A stretch of 64,000 bases of DNA from Desulfobulbaceae bacterium BRH_c16a. GTDB taxonomy: Bacteria; Desulfobacterota; Desulfobulbia; Desulfobulbales; Desulfocapsaceae. Position numbers and translations under genes: made by a program. Below the pieces are notes generated by a model. The model was not told where the DNA came from. It saw nothing but the letters and a program-made list of their open reading frames with translations, and did not search any database. How positions within the stretch are numbered: position 1 is the stretch's first letter; each line of letters starts with the position of its first letter. The stretch spans positions 124,001 to 188,000 of the forward strand of contig LADS01000053.1 in NCBI GenBank assembly GCA_000961725.1, given 5' to 3'. Of the stretch, positions 44,201 through 52,066 are shown in pieces.

Positions 44201-44526
44201 GGCAAGACGCAGAACATCGGCGGGGGATTTTTACAACAATGTTTCGTCCATTTGGAGAATTTATCCTCATTGACGATAAGGTGAATTTGGCTCTTCCACA
44301 TGCACGAGAACTTCAGCTTCGATGGGGCGATGGATCTGGGTTTAGCATCCGGTTAGATCAGGGGATCGGCTACTGGCGAACCGCTAATGGAATGAGGCCT
44401 TTTCCATTTGATCAGTCCTCCGAGCGGCAAACGGACTTTTTGAGGGATCTTGAATTAGAGGTAGAAGCGAGTAACTCTGAGTTCCCAACGCAGTGGTATA
44501 TCTCAAATTTGGAGGAGCAAATGTAA
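38296..44526 (+). CDS. druE: Giant DEAD/DEAH helicase with DUF1998 domain, Druantia DruE-like
   Basis: The 2076-residue protein has Walker A VTSGTGSGKTECFLIP near residue 130, DEAH box IVIDEAHSYIG near 258 and FVATSATIAG near 293. Cys clusters (CANPACTG, CDACRFPVFEIVQCGECGG) are near 440-490. The helicase C half is LLSCSTTMEMGVDIGG and FLQRSGRAGRRGE, near 1060-1095. A zinc ribbon WRCDSCGAN...YSCPQCGEQ is near 1380. A DUF1998-type segment ends FDTAQGGAGYVSQA and CSRNCDVACQSCLLSYDTQ, near 1615-1660. This is the architecture of DruE, the shared helicase of Druantia systems. The last 400 residues are not recognised. It is coupled to druH by an ATGA overlap. All helicase motifs look intact. Confidence 0.87.
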   Translation: MTDTRFFASLAEQLNRGATRAALGILGFRNDALREHLRELFQQVPGIEHSFLADVVFEATFGWKPAKENLGELSGQLLHPKLVAALSDPPESLPKDYIFHREQYPYHHQLQAWEALVSDTPPRSVLVTSGTGSGKTECFLIPILNDLANELETRTGPLVGVHALFLYPLNALIKSQRDRLTAWSEPFGGQIRYCLYNGDTPNEARKSEWKSEVVDRKSLRATPPPILVTNSTMLEYMLVRNEDRPILAQSQGKLRWIVIDEAHSYIGSQAAELTLLLRRVLHAFGCQSNDVRFVATSATIAGAGENAKKQLQGFLADIAGVSLDRVTVVEGSRLLPEISEISKKKWKDADCKIMRESSPEKRFALLSADPRMRELRKSLAQNAQTVSQLAIKLHKDKNQETILRTLELLDLCTNAYDARKEAFLPLRGHFFQRTLNGLWACANPACTGRTATHLDKPAWPFGKVFLERHLICDACRFPVFEIVQCGECGGEHLSALEFSQQGNDRLNPHIYSHDEDEFQQELEPSDEEDSQDEESRHEPLGPGLPRLLVAPPNGNQVALLPDGRLDWNRLEGDGIDVHLLGPGEDDNVRCPSCHGSNLRGQLFRPIRLSAPFLLQTAIPILLRHIQPTQTKEALPYDGRRILSFTDSRQGTARIAVKLQIETERDYVRSLLYHAVTDRIRSASPQETGKIREEIAELEKVVLNHPGLSGVLEQKRLELSKLESPPVGRLSWRDAQDRLLSDEGFKRWLLPPLQEQSFGMNDRQLSDLCLWREFFLRPRRQWSLESFGLLQLSYPGIERIDRVPAVAAKLQIGLDDWRNLAQVVIDFVIRLNKAVAIPEDTLRWIGYPGKPTLALSPGQDKSIYNQRTWPSTRSVVQRRSRLVRLLAYAFKKDLEQQEDQELLEELLIGLWCDIQSILSRTEHGYRLDMSQQVEIVQVRDAWLCPVTRRVLPVTFLGLTPYLPENPAKEFAECQKVKMPVLPDPFWLNSSPEEAEEWLESNEQVLCLRSHGVWINVNDRIARFARYFRSAEHSAQLSGSTLVRRENDFKAGKINLLSCSTTMEMGVDIGGLSAVAMHNAPPNPANFLQRSGRAGRRGESVSISFTLCKSTPHGEAVFHNPLWPFTTALATPRVSLHSPPIIQRHVNSMVLSIFLAHHAAENLRKLTTGWFFEPSQPGGSAPWENFRAWCETDALTNENLREGITILLRRSIMEGRSLMSILGNSSTMINQCARAWLEEARALLESRTIVNTSEGNSAAEKAVDFQLQRLRKEYLLSELTTRGFLPGYGFPGEVVPLVTTTAEEFSRRTTQRANTIREDNPTIRAGYPARDLSIAIRDYSPGTDTVLDGRVYRSGGVTLNWHIPADQDGSPELQSFRWIWRCDSCGANGTKPTRPYSCPQCGEQNEKRILCYEYLQPSGFAVDIRCRPHNDINIPQYIPVRDPLISMEGSEWVALPVPALGRYRVNPEAKIIHRSDGLHDNGYALCLRCGRADSMTSDDELPYIFMDSKGNPVPHKRLRGGKNNDREIECPGSNEPWAIKRNLRLGIARRTEVFELQLQEVTGKPLDRVAAYTTGVILRRALAERLGVEEREIGVAISPTRDINGHSTFSIFLFDTAQGGAGYVSQAVQYLALLFHKGKEILQCSRNCDVACQSCLLSYDTQHHIQDLDRMRALALINAQFLQALQLPVTMQAFGSKTLLEVEPLALALRRERQRINLLEVRIFLGGSVKEWEPLTWRLRKELLVIHETGATIKLILPDCIFEVLESSQRDELAALAALIHAEIYCPGNSPEVGNGGQNLLRIMELSGNSTSVQWAANNQDALAPTPSWGGSPRGAQFVRVAKEGPLDAIPKKWRKRDVSSLRAREEDTISISITNEFDGSSKHFGEQAWQLLGNRVPDLKRKLLSEQAIAAIEYSDRYLRSPLSIMLLQKFINGLGSYSGGVNTATRLMIVTSYLQRNDFQQPRFLHHNWQDAEHRRGIFTTMFRPFGEFILIDDKVNLALPHARELQLRWGDGSGFSIRLDQGIGYWRTANGMRPFPFDQSSERQTDFLRDLELEVEASNSEFPTQWYISNLEEQM

Positions 44527-44713
44527 AAGAAATAATTGGCCACTTGTAGTACACTAATGTGATGTTGAATAACGTTCGCTTTATTCTAGGGTACAGACTG
44601 AGGTATGATAACTTGACATCTTTGAGATTAATGGTAACGGGTATATTGCCTATCTGGAACATTTAGTGTTAGCCTGTTGCGAGTCGTTATGTAAGCACAA
44701 ATAAGGAGAAAGA
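44527..44713. other. Short intergenic region after druE
   Basis: I see no gene and no terminator-like hairpin with a T-run in these 187 bases. A ribosome site AAGGAGAAAG at its right end serves the next small gene. Confidence 0.4.
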
Positions 44714-44911
44714 ATGTCTCTTGGAACTATCAGTATACTGGCAGGGGTAATTCTCTTGGTCCTTCTCAAATTGTTCTTCAAAGATGCGGGCAGCTCTCAG
44801 CCCGAAGGATTTAATGGAGTCGAGCAAGATGATCTGTTCAAAGAAGATCTTGATTTCGATCCAAGTTGGGCTGTGCTTTCTTCAAATACTCATCATTCCG
44901 AAGACAACTGA
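44714..44911 (+). CDS. Small single-pass membrane protein
   Basis: The 65-residue protein starts with a hydrophobic helix (residues 4-22, GTISILAGVILLVLLKLFF). An acidic, soluble tail follows (NGVEQDDLFKEDLDFDPSW). A strong AAGGAGAAAG ribosome site is 7 bases before the ATG, which supports a real gene despite the size. It lies between the Druantia-like genes and the convergent traG, 42 bases from the traG stop. It could be a helper of conjugation or an immunity or effector-type peptide, but nothing in the sequence decides this. Confidence 0.65.
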   Translation: MSLGTISILAGVILLVLLKLFFKDAGSSQPEGFNGVEQDDLFKEDLDFDPSWAVLSSNTHHSEDN

Positions 44912-44952
44912 TACAACATTTCGGTAGTCCAATTGCCATTTACAGATAGGTA

Positions 44953-47900
44953 TTACTTTTTCTCAAACACACTGCCTTTCCAAAATTCTTTATCGGTACC
45001 AGAGGGTGCGGAGTTGGCATCGCCATGGATGATTCTACCGGAAGGTAATACAATTCCACCCTCTTGTCGTTGCGGCTGCACTAAGCTTCCTTCATAGTAG
45101 AAAGAGTGGTTTCGGTAATAGTCATTGGTCGGACTTGGAGGGGCACCTTTGTTCAATCCTGTGATATCCTTCGCGAGTTCTCCTGGAGTTGTGTGAATGC
45201 CACCGCTACCAGATTCCTCAACGCGGTTTCTATTGCGAATATCTTGAGCTGGATCCGTTACTGATGCTGCGTTTGGATTGTCTAGCGGGGTACTTGATCG
45301 TGGCGTTGCCAGAGTATCATCCTTGATACCATATGTTTTTGCCCCAGCCACACTTGCGGCCATTCCAACATCGTGTTTAAAACCTTGGTCTTGGGCACGT
45401 TCTCTTGTGCCGGTGATGGTATTGGTCACCGCATTAGCTGTACTACCCCAACCGTATCCATTGCCACTGACAAAGCCAGTTACAATATTTTTCATATTGT
45501 CTACGCCCTGGCTTCCCTGTTGGGTCAAGAAATGGTTGAAGTCGATTATAGTTTTACGAATGTTTTCAGGTGAATCGTTCCCATAACGTTCAGTGGTATA
45601 ATTTCTGACTAAGGCAGTAGTCAGATCCGCTCCGTATGATTCCGTTGAGCTTTGCATTTCCCTTGCATCGCGCAGATATGAGTAGGCTTCAGTGGCTCCG
45701 ACCTGTTTTGCGAGCTTTGTCATGTAATCGAGGCTTTTAGAGTCCTGTAATGTCTGTTGAAGGGATTCTGAGCGTACTTGTGCTGCCGTATTTTCAAAAG
45801 CCCTGGCAGTATCTTCAGACACATTGAAACTGACCTTTTCATTGTTCTGACCAACCACTGTGAGCTGGCCGCCAGCACTAAAAATTCTTTTAAAACCTGC
45901 TCCGACAGTACTGGAAAATTGAGTCCTTACATTTTCCTCCATTGTATTTACAAAACTGGACTTATCGTTGATTGCTCGTTGCCAATTCTCACGCATGGAA
46001 TTATCAAGCCTGCTGGTAAAACCATGAGCTTCACTGCTGGTCAGACTGGCCCTTTTCGCTGAATCCATAGCCAACTGCCAATTGTGGCTCTTCCCGAGGC
46101 TGTTGGAAGCAGCGACAATCTGTTGCTGTTGGGCCATGGCTCCAACGGTAACGGGATTCAGACCATTGACTGCTGCGTGAGTGGTGTGGTGATTTCCGGA
46201 ACTGTCGACCGAGTAGGCAGCTCGACCTTCAGCCATGGTGTCAACTGCGACCCCATCGCCGCTTGCGCCGGTGGTTGTGACAGTGGTGGAGCCGTCCGGA
46301 TTGACGGTTTCTGATTTTGTTCTGGTAGTGCTGCCGTCCGGAGCGGTTGAGACTTCGACAGGGCCTGAGCCTGTCCCTGCGCTCACCCTTGCAGAAGCCA
46401 TCATGGTGGCCATTTCACTGTCTGATGTGCCCTGGGGAATCCGTCCAGATTCCTGCAGGGAATTTTTCGTGTTCATCGCAGCGCTATATCCACCAACTGA
46501 GCGGTGGGTACTCCAGGCTTGTGCCGCTGCCATGTTGGAAAACCGGTGCTCCGGCATACCGGCAAGCAGTCCGGCGGCACGTACCTGCTGGTTCATGGCT
46601 GCAGATGTTCCTTCCGGGGTGAGCAGTTGTCCGGCTTGAGCCCCGGCGGATTGCACTATTCTGCTGAGGTTGCCGGCAAGCATGGCCAGGGCATGGCCCC
46701 CAAAACGGATAAGCATCATGGAGAAAAAACTCGCCAGCATGATACCCGCTGAGCGAATCACGCCAAACATTGCCAGTAACTTGATGGAGATGGTCGGAAA
46801 TGCAGCCATGGCATAAACACCCAGATTGGATTGGCGCATGTCCTCGAAAGCGTATGAGGCATAATCCATGGCCGCTCCGTGGATCACGGCATCGGTAATT
46901 CCCCAAGTGGTAAGAAAAACAAAAAAGCCAAACATTACCGATACAGCCTTACCGACAACAGGGGTAAAGAGAAAGAGGACCAGGAATGGAATAACACCGA
47001 TGGCAATGGCGGTCATGACTGCCCGGATGATTGGGATCCATTCGTTCATGGTGAGGCCTATCCCTAAGCCAGTTGAGGTGATCTTGCGGTTACTCTCCAT
47101 GAGAATGGATGTCTCGTAATCATCCTGGAAATAAAAGTTGTAGAGAATTTCGGAAATCTGGCGTTGCTGGATGATCTTTTCCGGGGTGGTCGCGGTACCG
47201 GTGGTAAAGTTCAGAGTGCTGGCGAGCAGTGTTTTGCAGGTGTTCAGTTCAACCGCATTGGATGGATCAAAATATGCCTTGCTGCAGACCTTCTTGATGG
47301 CTTCATCGTAATTGGTGGGATTGGCATAAATGGGTTGCAAGCTATTCCAGGCACTTGTGCAGGTGACATTTGTACCCTCCGGATGAACAGCATCATAATA
47401 GACGGTATAGACTGCCGGATTGACCGCTGCATTCAGGTCGCTCAGAAAATCAGAAGTATTGTTTCGTAGATCGTCAAGCGATAGCGTTGTGCCGGGGCGG
47501 AGTAGTTCAAAGGTCACACAATCCTTGACGTATCGGATCATGCTCGTTCTGGCATAATTGTTCTTGGGAGCTGATCCCTTGACCGATTCCAGTGCCTTGA
47601 AACCAATGCCACCGGCTGTTGAGGAATACTGGGCATCAGGAGCGGCGGCGGTATCGATGATATCCACCATGCCCCTTTCGATCTTGTTGAGAAAGCCGGC
47701 GGTAAATACCACTGCATCCGGAACCTGTCCGATGGTTTGAAATCTATTTAAGACGGGATCGTAAACAGTGATATTGCCCTTAGGCACAAACAGGGCCAGA
47801 TAGAGGACGGCACCGAACAGCACCGGCACAGCCCACACCAAGGGGATGACTCGCGCTCCGGTGGCTGCTCGTGCCAGCCAGGCGCCAACACCGGCGATAA

Positions 47901-48102
47901 GTCCCAGCACCATGATAACAAAAAGCAAGCCCTGGTAACCTGAATCACTGAAAATGAGGGCAATCTTGGTGAATGCCTGGGTGATTGGATTAAAGCCGCC
48001 GTAGGTATAATATTCCATATCCAGGGCAAAAACCGGTCCCGCCGAAAGCAGGTACAGGCTGATGGATGCTGCCGTGATGATTGGGAGATTAATTCTCTTC
48101 AT
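44953..48102 (-). CDS. traG: Conjugal transfer protein TraG (mating-pair stabilisation)
   Basis: This 1049-residue inner-membrane protein matches F-type TraG. The N-terminal region has a signal-like helix and several membrane segments (LLFVIMVLGLIAGVGAWLAR, VIPLVWAVPVLFGAVLYLALF, GVIPFLVLFLFTPVVGKAV, ASFFSMMLIRFGG). The C-terminal half is a long soluble region, rich in Gln, Ser and Thr. TraG acts in pilus assembly and mating-pair stabilisation. The ATG at 48102 is chosen over one at 48144 because it falls 7 bases after the traH stop. It is the last gene of the leftward transfer operon. Confidence 0.9.
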   Translation of the reverse strand: MKRINLPIITAASISLYLLSAGPVFALDMEYYTYGGFNPITQAFTKIALIFSDSGYQGLLFVIMVLGLIAGVGAWLARAATGARVIPLVWAVPVLFGAVLYLALFVPKGNITVYDPVLNRFQTIGQVPDAVVFTAGFLNKIERGMVDIIDTAAAPDAQYSSTAGGIGFKALESVKGSAPKNNYARTSMIRYVKDCVTFELLRPGTTLSLDDLRNNTSDFLSDLNAAVNPAVYTVYYDAVHPEGTNVTCTSAWNSLQPIYANPTNYDEAIKKVCSKAYFDPSNAVELNTCKTLLASTLNFTTGTATTPEKIIQQRQISEILYNFYFQDDYETSILMESNRKITSTGLGIGLTMNEWIPIIRAVMTAIAIGVIPFLVLFLFTPVVGKAVSVMFGFFVFLTTWGITDAVIHGAAMDYASYAFEDMRQSNLGVYAMAAFPTISIKLLAMFGVIRSAGIMLASFFSMMLIRFGGHALAMLAGNLSRIVQSAGAQAGQLLTPEGTSAAMNQQVRAAGLLAGMPEHRFSNMAAAQAWSTHRSVGGYSAAMNTKNSLQESGRIPQGTSDSEMATMMASARVSAGTGSGPVEVSTAPDGSTTRTKSETVNPDGSTTVTTTGASGDGVAVDTMAEGRAAYSVDSSGNHHTTHAAVNGLNPVTVGAMAQQQQIVAASNSLGKSHNWQLAMDSAKRASLTSSEAHGFTSRLDNSMRENWQRAINDKSSFVNTMEENVRTQFSSTVGAGFKRIFSAGGQLTVVGQNNEKVSFNVSEDTARAFENTAAQVRSESLQQTLQDSKSLDYMTKLAKQVGATEAYSYLRDAREMQSSTESYGADLTTALVRNYTTERYGNDSPENIRKTIIDFNHFLTQQGSQGVDNMKNIVTGFVSGNGYGWGSTANAVTNTITGTRERAQDQGFKHDVGMAASVAGAKTYGIKDDTLATPRSSTPLDNPNAASVTDPAQDIRNRNRVEESGSGGIHTTPGELAKDITGLNKGAPPSPTNDYYRNHSFYYEGSLVQPQRQEGGIVLPSGRIIHGDANSAPSGTDKEFWKGSVFEKK

Positions 48103-48109
48103 ACTCTTT

Positions 48110-49558
48110 TTACATCTGCAGTCTTGCCGCGACATCTTTACCATATCGCCGGGTAATCTCAGCGGTTATCTGTTGCTCAACTTTCTGCATGTGCTCAAGG
48201 TAATCCATGATCGTGGACATCTCTTTTGCCGAGGCGACATAACTGGCACGGGCAGCATCTTGAAGTCGTCTGATTCGCGCCTGCATAAGAGATATATTCT
48301 GGTCGGCATGTTCGGCAAAGATGACCGCTGCACAATTCTCCGATGGTTGGCCTGTACTGGCCTCAGCTTGTTTCTCCAACATCTCTCTCGCCTTCCAGGC
48401 GATGGTTTCCGCCCGAACGTAGAGATCTGACAACATCTGCAGGGCGTAGGCATTGGCGGTGATATCGGCAAGTCCCGCTACGGCTGCCTCTTTCATGCCT
48501 GAGCCAACGGCGGTTTTAAGGATGGGAAGGGCGGAGAGGGGGCTTGCGGCCAGAAACGTCTCTTCGTTCCCGCTGAGTACGCCTTTGTTTTCTATTTTGT
48601 CAGCGATAGAGGTAAGAATATTTTGAACGTATTGCCGTAAGTCACGGTTGGTATCGGTAATCTGACTGCAGGTTCCACCAGAATTTTTTGCGAAAACATC
48701 CCCACTGGTAAATGCCTTGATATCATCAGGGTTGTTCTCTGAGCATGGTGGTTCATAGGATATCTTGTAGGCGTTGGCCGGGCCTTCGAGGTTGACGTCG
48801 CCAACCAGGCCGCGAATAAGACTGGTGTAATCGGATGGTAGACTGATTTTGCTACCGACATTGTCGAGCAAGGATCCACCTGAGAGGAAGGTAGATGTTA
48901 TTTCACTGTTGCAGCCACTGGTAACCCTTGAGACATCCGCTGATTGCGGGACATTGTTGTTGGCCTTATCCTCGGTGGTAATTATATCCCACATCTCGGA
49001 GACACCCTGGCTCAGTTTGTTCTCCTTGATGGAAGTGCCAAGTTTTTCCTTCATCACTTCACTGGAGTGAAACCCGTTCTCATCCATAACCACCCCAACC
49101 AGCTCTTTTGCCGCCGCGCATTCATCGAGCTGCATGGAGTTGAGCTTATCGGACAGTGCTTCAAAGTTTTTGATTGTATTGGAACATTGTTCGCAGAGTG
49201 TTTTCAGCCCAAGATCAAAGGCTACCGCGGCTGCACCGGAAAGAATTCCCTGGAGCTTGTCAACGAGGTAATCGGTATTCATGAAGGAAAAGCCGCCCAT
49301 GAACACATCGATCCCACCGCAACCGCTTTTGATTCGAGGCATTTCAACCGTTACCGGATAGGATGCACTGCTCGGCCACCTGGCGTTGAAGCTCCCCCCG
49401 GAATAATATCCTCGCTGTTGTCCGGAGAGATAATTGGGTGACGTGGTGGTTCTTTGATCCAGCCAGTCGTCGACCCAGGCAGATGTCGCAACAACGGGAT
49501 GTAGCAAAAGCGGTATTGTCAGAGCAGCAGCAAGGAGGGCTAGTCGGAGCTTTTCCAT
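48110..49558 (-). CDS. traH: Conjugal transfer pilus assembly protein TraH
   Basis: The 482-residue protein has a signal peptide (LRLALLAAALTIPLLLHPVVA). The TraH signature follows: MPRIKSGCGGIDVFMGGFSFMNTDYLVDKLQGI, then AFDLGLKTLCEQCSNTIKNFE. TraH is periplasmic and part of the outer-membrane side of the F-type pilus assembly complex, working with TraF, TraU and TraW. The gene overlaps traF by 19 bases and is followed 7 bases later by traG, the standard F-type order. Confidence 0.94.
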   Translation of the reverse strand: MEKLRLALLAAALTIPLLLHPVVATSAWVDDWLDQRTTTSPNYLSGQQRGYYSGGSFNARWPSSASYPVTVEMPRIKSGCGGIDVFMGGFSFMNTDYLVDKLQGILSGAAAVAFDLGLKTLCEQCSNTIKNFEALSDKLNSMQLDECAAAKELVGVVMDENGFHSSEVMKEKLGTSIKENKLSQGVSEMWDIITTEDKANNNVPQSADVSRVTSGCNSEITSTFLSGGSLLDNVGSKISLPSDYTSLIRGLVGDVNLEGPANAYKISYEPPCSENNPDDIKAFTSGDVFAKNSGGTCSQITDTNRDLRQYVQNILTSIADKIENKGVLSGNEETFLAASPLSALPILKTAVGSGMKEAAVAGLADITANAYALQMLSDLYVRAETIAWKAREMLEKQAEASTGQPSENCAAVIFAEHADQNISLMQARIRRLQDAARASYVASAKEMSTIMDYLEHMQKVEQQITAEITRRYGKDVAARLQM

Positions 49559-50475
49559 GGCTGTTCTCCCTTGTTAAGGATTGATGTTGGATCGAACGCA
49601 GAGCCTTTTTGAAAATCGTACATCAGGAAAGTGTCTTCCCGGGTGTTACCCTGCAGCAGACGGATGGCCCGGTAGAGTTTTCTTTCCAGCTCTGTCATTG
49701 CTATGACGCCACTGGCGACGGGCATGTAGTTATTCTGTCCCTTTTTAATAAGAAGCAGGGTTGGGGTAATGGTGATGTTGAAGCGAGCCGCACTGTTGAT
49801 ATTTCTGCTGATATCCACGGTCTTGATCTGCCAGCCATATTTATCGACGAAATAGCTGAGTATCCCTGCCTGTTTCTCACAAAAGCCGCATCCGGGGCTG
49901 ACGAAAAATATCAGGGCATGGTCATTGCCGGCGCGATTGATTGTCTGGACTATTTCATCATTCTGCATGCTGACTCTGGCGGTGACGCCTGGTCCGGCAG
50001 TAGGGTACACATGATTCACATTGAACAGTTCACCATATTTCTGGGTGACGTACATGGTGGCATTGGTATACGCGAGGGCTTTACGCCGGGCAATATCCTG
50101 CATGGTCAAATATTCCAGAATGCTTTGTTCGGATGGAGTCTGGACAGCTTTTTTCTGCAGGACATTCAGAAGTTCCTGAAAATCGTCCGGGTACATATTC
50201 CACAACTCATCGATGGAATATGAGTCAAGAGATGGAATTATCCGTGGTTCTTTTATGGGCGGCAATGGTGTGTTTGCCTGTTCTTCTTGTTCCAGTGGCG
50301 GATTTTCGTACCAGAACCAGCCATGCTTGGTGTCGTTGTAAAATCCGTACTGTTGCTCAGACGTTGCACCCAGATCAGCAGCTGTTACATCGCCGGCAAC
50401 TATCAGAAAACAGACCGACAAGAGCCTGAATAGATCACCAAAGCGGCAAGGCTTTATAGAGAATGTCGTCTGCAT
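49540..50475 (-). CDS. traF: Conjugal transfer protein TraF (thioredoxin-fold, CGFC)
   Basis: This periplasmic protein of 311 residues has an N-terminal signal region (RFGDLFRLLSVCFLIVAGDVTA) and a WFWYENPP segment typical of F-type TraF. The C-terminal thioredoxin fold carries a CxxC motif (FFVSPGCGFCEKQAG, about residue 205). Many TraF proteins have lost these Cys, so this one may be redox-active and help fold Cys-rich TraH, TraU or TraN. The ATG at 50475 overlaps the signal peptidase gene by 41 bases. An upstream ATG at 50502 is possible. Confidence 0.9.
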   Translation of the reverse strand: MQTTFSIKPCRFGDLFRLLSVCFLIVAGDVTAADLGATSEQQYGFYNDTKHGWFWYENPPLEQEEQANTPLPPIKEPRIIPSLDSYSIDELWNMYPDDFQELLNVLQKKAVQTPSEQSILEYLTMQDIARRKALAYTNATMYVTQKYGELFNVNHVYPTAGPGVTARVSMQNDEIVQTINRAGNDHALIFFVSPGCGFCEKQAGILSYFVDKYGWQIKTVDISRNINSAARFNITITPTLLLIKKGQNNYMPVASGVIAMTELERKLYRAIRLLQGNTREDTFLMYDFQKGSAFDPTSILNKGEQPWKSSD

Positions 50476-50989
50476 GGACAAAACCGAAATATTTGGAATC
50501 AAAACTGCGTGGATTTGTTCCCACCATGAAATAGCTGTTCTCCGGCACCGGTCCGGAGAACTGAAACAGCGGCAGGGAACGACCTTTACTGTCTGTCTGC
50601 AGCGCAGCTCCCAACAATCGCTGGTCGCAAAAGTAGTTTCGTTTGAGATCGGTTGAAAGAATTTCCCCTGGCCGGCAACCGACCTTTTTGATCATACGGT
50701 CATTTGCCGGATCCAGCCCTTTCTGGACAAAACCTGAATCCTTATGTCTGAACACCAGGTAATCGCCAAGTTTGATCTCGCTATTCACCCTGGTGAGGAA
50801 AAATATCCGATGCTTCAGCGATGGAGTGGTGGAAACGATGATCCGCTCCGGCAGCCAGGCACCTACTAGAAGCGCCGCCAGAACGACAACAACCAGCGTC
50901 TTTTCCCGGTTGTTGAGCCTGAAAATCTTTGTTTTGCTCTTTAGCTCAAGCTGTTGGGTGCAATTACTTGATACGGATCTCGTCTCCAT
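50435..50989 (-). CDS. Conjugative transfer signal peptidase (TraF/TrhF-type, S26)
   Basis: The 184-residue protein has one membrane helix (KTLVVVVLAALLVGAWL). The S26 catalytic Ser is in STTPSLKHRIFF and the Lys is in DRMIKKVGCRPGE. A late conserved segment reads YFMVGTNPRSFDSKYFG. Such peptidases on conjugative elements process the pilin. No pilin gene lies in this window, so its substrate must be elsewhere. It overlaps trbI by 26 bases and traF by 41. Confidence 0.88.
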   Translation of the reverse strand: METRSVSSNCTQQLELKSKTKIFRLNNREKTLVVVVLAALLVGAWLPERIIVSTTPSLKHRIFFLTRVNSEIKLGDYLVFRHKDSGFVQKGLDPANDRMIKKVGCRPGEILSTDLKRNYFCDQRLLGAALQTDSKGRSLPLFQFSGPVPENSYFMVGTNPRSFDSKYFGFVHADDILYKALPLW

Positions 50990-51296
50990 TTCTCAGCACC
51001 ACATCTTTCAAAACGATGACCTGATTTGGGTGGCTCGCGGCCTCACTGTTTAAAATCTGTTCAACGGCATCAAGCTTCACTGTCCACTGCTGTTCGGTAA
51101 TTTCGCCGGCTGCAAGGAGTGCTTTTTGGGTGCGCAGGTATCCTTTCAAATCCAGGACTCTGATATTTTGGGCAAACATTCTGTCATAGCCCATCACCAT
51201 AGCAGCAGAAAGTATCAGGGCAAGAATGATCACCTCGAGGTAACCAGGTCCGGTGCTTGCCGGTTTTTCAGGTTGTGTGGTGTTCTCTTCGCTCAA
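50964..51296 (-). CDS. trbI: F-type conjugal transfer protein TrbI
   Basis: This 110-residue protein has a short cytoplasmic N-terminus, one membrane helix (YLEVIILALILSAAMVMGY) and a periplasmic domain (QNIRVLDLKGYLRTQKALLAAGEITEQQW). This is the pattern of F-type TrbI, an inner-membrane protein that influences pilus retraction. Its ATG overlaps the trbC stop by 4 bases. Confidence 0.82.
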   Translation of the reverse strand: MSEENTTQPEKPASTGPGYLEVIILALILSAAMVMGYDRMFAQNIRVLDLKGYLRTQKALLAAGEITEQQWTVKLDAVEQILNSEAASHPNQVIVLKDVVLRNGDEIRIK

Positions 51297-52066
51297 AGTG
51301 CGCCCCGTATTTTTTTGATCAGCTTTGTTATACCGGTGCTCTTCACTTCCCGGTTGATTCGTTCCAGGAGAAAATCAAGTCCGGCATCTCCCTGGATTAA
51401 AAAGGCTTTGCCTTCATGTTCATAGACAACAGCTGGTACTCTGGTGATGCTGTATCTCACGAACAGCGATGGTTGCAGGTGGATCGGTACTTCATACCGC
51501 TCACATGGTGTTTCCGTTCGAGGGCAATCCAGCTCTTTTTTCAAAATCCTGCTGAAATACGATTGACCCTTCTTGGCCCTCGCAGAAGACATTCCTCCGA
51601 CCATCCCACGCATTACCAGCAAAACATTGGGTTCAGCGGCTTTATCCAAACCTGCGATATAGGCATGCACGGTTTCATCCGGTACCGAGCTGGAGATAAA
51701 GAGAAGAACCTTTTCTCCAGCTGCGAGATTCCCCTGCGGGCCCGCCTGTTCCGCTGCCGTCTGTTGGCTCTTTCTTTTCCACGGAGCTGTATATTGACCA
51801 AAGACCTCTTTTTCCAACCGCTTCTGCTCACATTGGACACGTTCCTGAAACTCAGGAGAATGAAAGAGCCGTGACGTTTCCTCTGCTGCCTTCAACCCTT
51901 CCTCGCTATATTTGTTGACCGGCAGGGCCATTTTTTCTGCATCCTCCCTGGCTTTTTTCATGATCAAAGACACATCACTTTCGCTCAAATCCTGGGCATG
52001 GACTGGCCATGGAAATGAGCAAAGGATGAAACTTGCAAAAATCAGCTGTCGCAGCAGGTACAGCAT
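51293..52066 (-). CDS. trbC: F-type pilus assembly protein TrbC
   Basis: The 257-residue protein has a signal peptide (LIFASFILCSFPWPVHAQ). A helical region follows, then the TrbC core (LLFISSSVPDETVHAYIAGLDK, LVMRGMVGGM, VRYSITRVPAVVYEHEG). This part has a thioredoxin-like outline. F-type TrbC works with TraW in the periplasm during pilus assembly. It overlaps traU by 25 bases and trbI by 4, which is typical of this operon. Confidence 0.9.
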   Translation of the reverse strand: MLYLLRQLIFASFILCSFPWPVHAQDLSESDVSLIMKKAREDAEKMALPVNKYSEEGLKAAEETSRLFHSPEFQERVQCEQKRLEKEVFGQYTAPWKRKSQQTAAEQAGPQGNLAAGEKVLLFISSSVPDETVHAYIAGLDKAAEPNVLLVMRGMVGGMSSARAKKGQSYFSRILKKELDCPRTETPCERYEVPIHLQPSLFVRYSITRVPAVVYEHEGKAFLIQGDAGLDFLLERINREVKSTGITKLIKKIRGAL

